Shown one piece after another: positions 5,459-5,788 of a stretch of DNA of 5,788 bases (the stretch's first letter is position 1; every line of letters starts with the position of its first letter). A model generated the notes under the pieces. It was not told the DNA's origin. It saw nothing but the letters and a program-made list of their open reading frames with translations, and ran no database searches. The DNA is from JAVBKP01 sp031553975 (GTDB taxonomy: Bacteria > Bacillota > Clostridia > Peptostreptococcales > Anaerovoracaceae). Location: assembly GCA_031553975.1 (NCBI GenBank), contig JAVBKP010000039.1, positions 1-5,788 of the forward strand, read 5' to 3'. The translations under genes were made by a program, and so were the position numbers.

Positions 5459-5485
5459 CTATCGGTTGTTTCTATATTTATTTTA
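5459..5485 (-). promoter_or_regulatory. Sigma-28 (SigD/FliA-type) promoter for fliD and the FliT-like gene
   Basis: Read on the minus strand: TAAA (5485-5482), exactly 15 bases, then ACCGATAG (5466-5459). This matches the TAAA-N15-GCCGATAT consensus in the -35 box and spacing and at 6 of 8 positions in the -10 box, the core CCGATA being intact. Transcription would begin near 5452, giving a leader of about 60 bases. It has the same architecture as the promoter at 1672-1698. Confidence 0.8.
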
Positions 5486-5531
5486 TAGGCAAAACTATAT
5501 TTTTACAAGTTTTTTAGTTATTATATGCTCT

Positions 5532-5788
5532 TTATTTGCTAAACTCTAATTGCCTCATTCGTCTGCTATTCTCCTCATCACCTAAATGTTCATAATACGC
5601 AGCCGCTAGCTCAAACTGTCTGTTCATTTCAAGCAAAATGGCAATGTCCGCTTCTAGATGTTCAGATAAGACCATCTGACTTTTTAGTAACTTGGTCAAT
5701 ACCTCAAAATCATCTGCTTGGACCAATTCCAATATACTGCTGAGTATTAAGTTTTTTCTTTCTTGTGTGTTTTTATCGTCTATAAGCA
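5532..5788 (-). CDS. Unrecognised protein, C-terminal part only (runs off right edge)
   Basis: The minus-strand frame is open from the right edge to a TAA at 5532-5534, giving 84 complete codons of a larger protein. An in-frame TTG at 5732 could be mistaken for a start, but it has no ribosome binding site and the frame continues upstream of it, so the gene is partial. The visible part is charged and helical with leucine-rich segments (VLTKLLKSQMVLSEHLEADI). It ends with a TPR-like helix pair: ILLEMNRQFELAAAYYEHLG, then DEENSRRMRQLEFSK, where A-A-A-Y-Y-E-x-L-G resembles a tetratricopeptide helix. No membrane segment is seen. It lies 143 bases upstream of fliD in the same direction but is separated by the sigma-28 promoter. 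Flagellar or glycosylation-related roles would be guesses from context; I do not recognise the family. Confidence 0.6.
   Translation of the reverse strand, partial: LIDDKNTQERKNLILSSILELVQADDFEVLTKLLKSQMVLSEHLEADIAILLEMNRQFELAAAYYEHLGDEENSRRMRQLEFSK

Noticed and set aside
5491..5523. AAAACT/AGTTTT pairing after the right-edge gene as a possible terminator.
   Set aside because: Weak A/T-only stem with a large loop and no U-tract; not supported as a terminator.
1..5788. Search for mobile elements, CRISPR repeats, tRNA/rRNA genes, toxin-antitoxin or defence genes.
   Set aside because: None seen; apart from the unidentified partial gene at the right edge, all coding space is explained by flagellar genes, so I do not claim a new system.

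Overview
The window is a flagellar gene cluster, almost certainly from a motile low-GC member of the Bacillota (Firmicutes). The evidence is the A+T-rich non-coding DNA, strong AGGAGG-type ribosome binding sites, FliE/FlgB/FlgC sequences of Firmicutes type, and two motility sigma-factor (sigma-28/SigD) promoters. I cannot assign a genus. Some N-terminal features recall Negativicutes, but that is an impression only.

Layout from left to right. Positions 1-1426, minus strand, hold the start of an early basal-body operon transcribed right to left: flgB, flgC, fliE and the first 55 codons of fliF, which runs off the left edge. These encode the proximal rod, the rod-MS-ring adaptor and the MS ring. 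Positions 1427-1753 are a divergent control region with phased A/T tracts, a small dyad in the flgB leader and a near-consensus sigma-28 promoter firing rightward. Positions 1754-3105, plus strand, hold a late operon of two different FlaG-family genes followed by fliS, the flagellin export chaperone. A strong hairpin at 3127-3164 separates it from the convergent pair fliD (filament cap) and a small FliT/FlgN-like chaperone gene (5388 to 3177, minus strand). fliD has its own sigma-28 promoter at 5459-5485. At the right edge is the 3' end of an unrecognised minus-strand gene.

The rod and MS-ring genes build the basal body, and their leader has no sigma-28 site. Once hook assembly releases the late sigma factor, the two sigma-28 promoters would switch on FlaG, FliS, FliD and the FliT-like protein together. 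These proteins control filament length, flagellin export and cap assembly. Flagellin itself is not in the window.

No mobile element, CRISPR array, RNA gene or defence system is visible, and I see no wholly new system. The points worth a second look are regulatory and structural: two start codons that should be moved, two matched sigma-28 promoters, a degenerate tandem repeat that appears to have copied the end of the second flaG into the fliS leader (and creates a possible promoter), a perfect 12-bp hairpin inside the FliT-like gene, and the divergent paired FlaG proteins.
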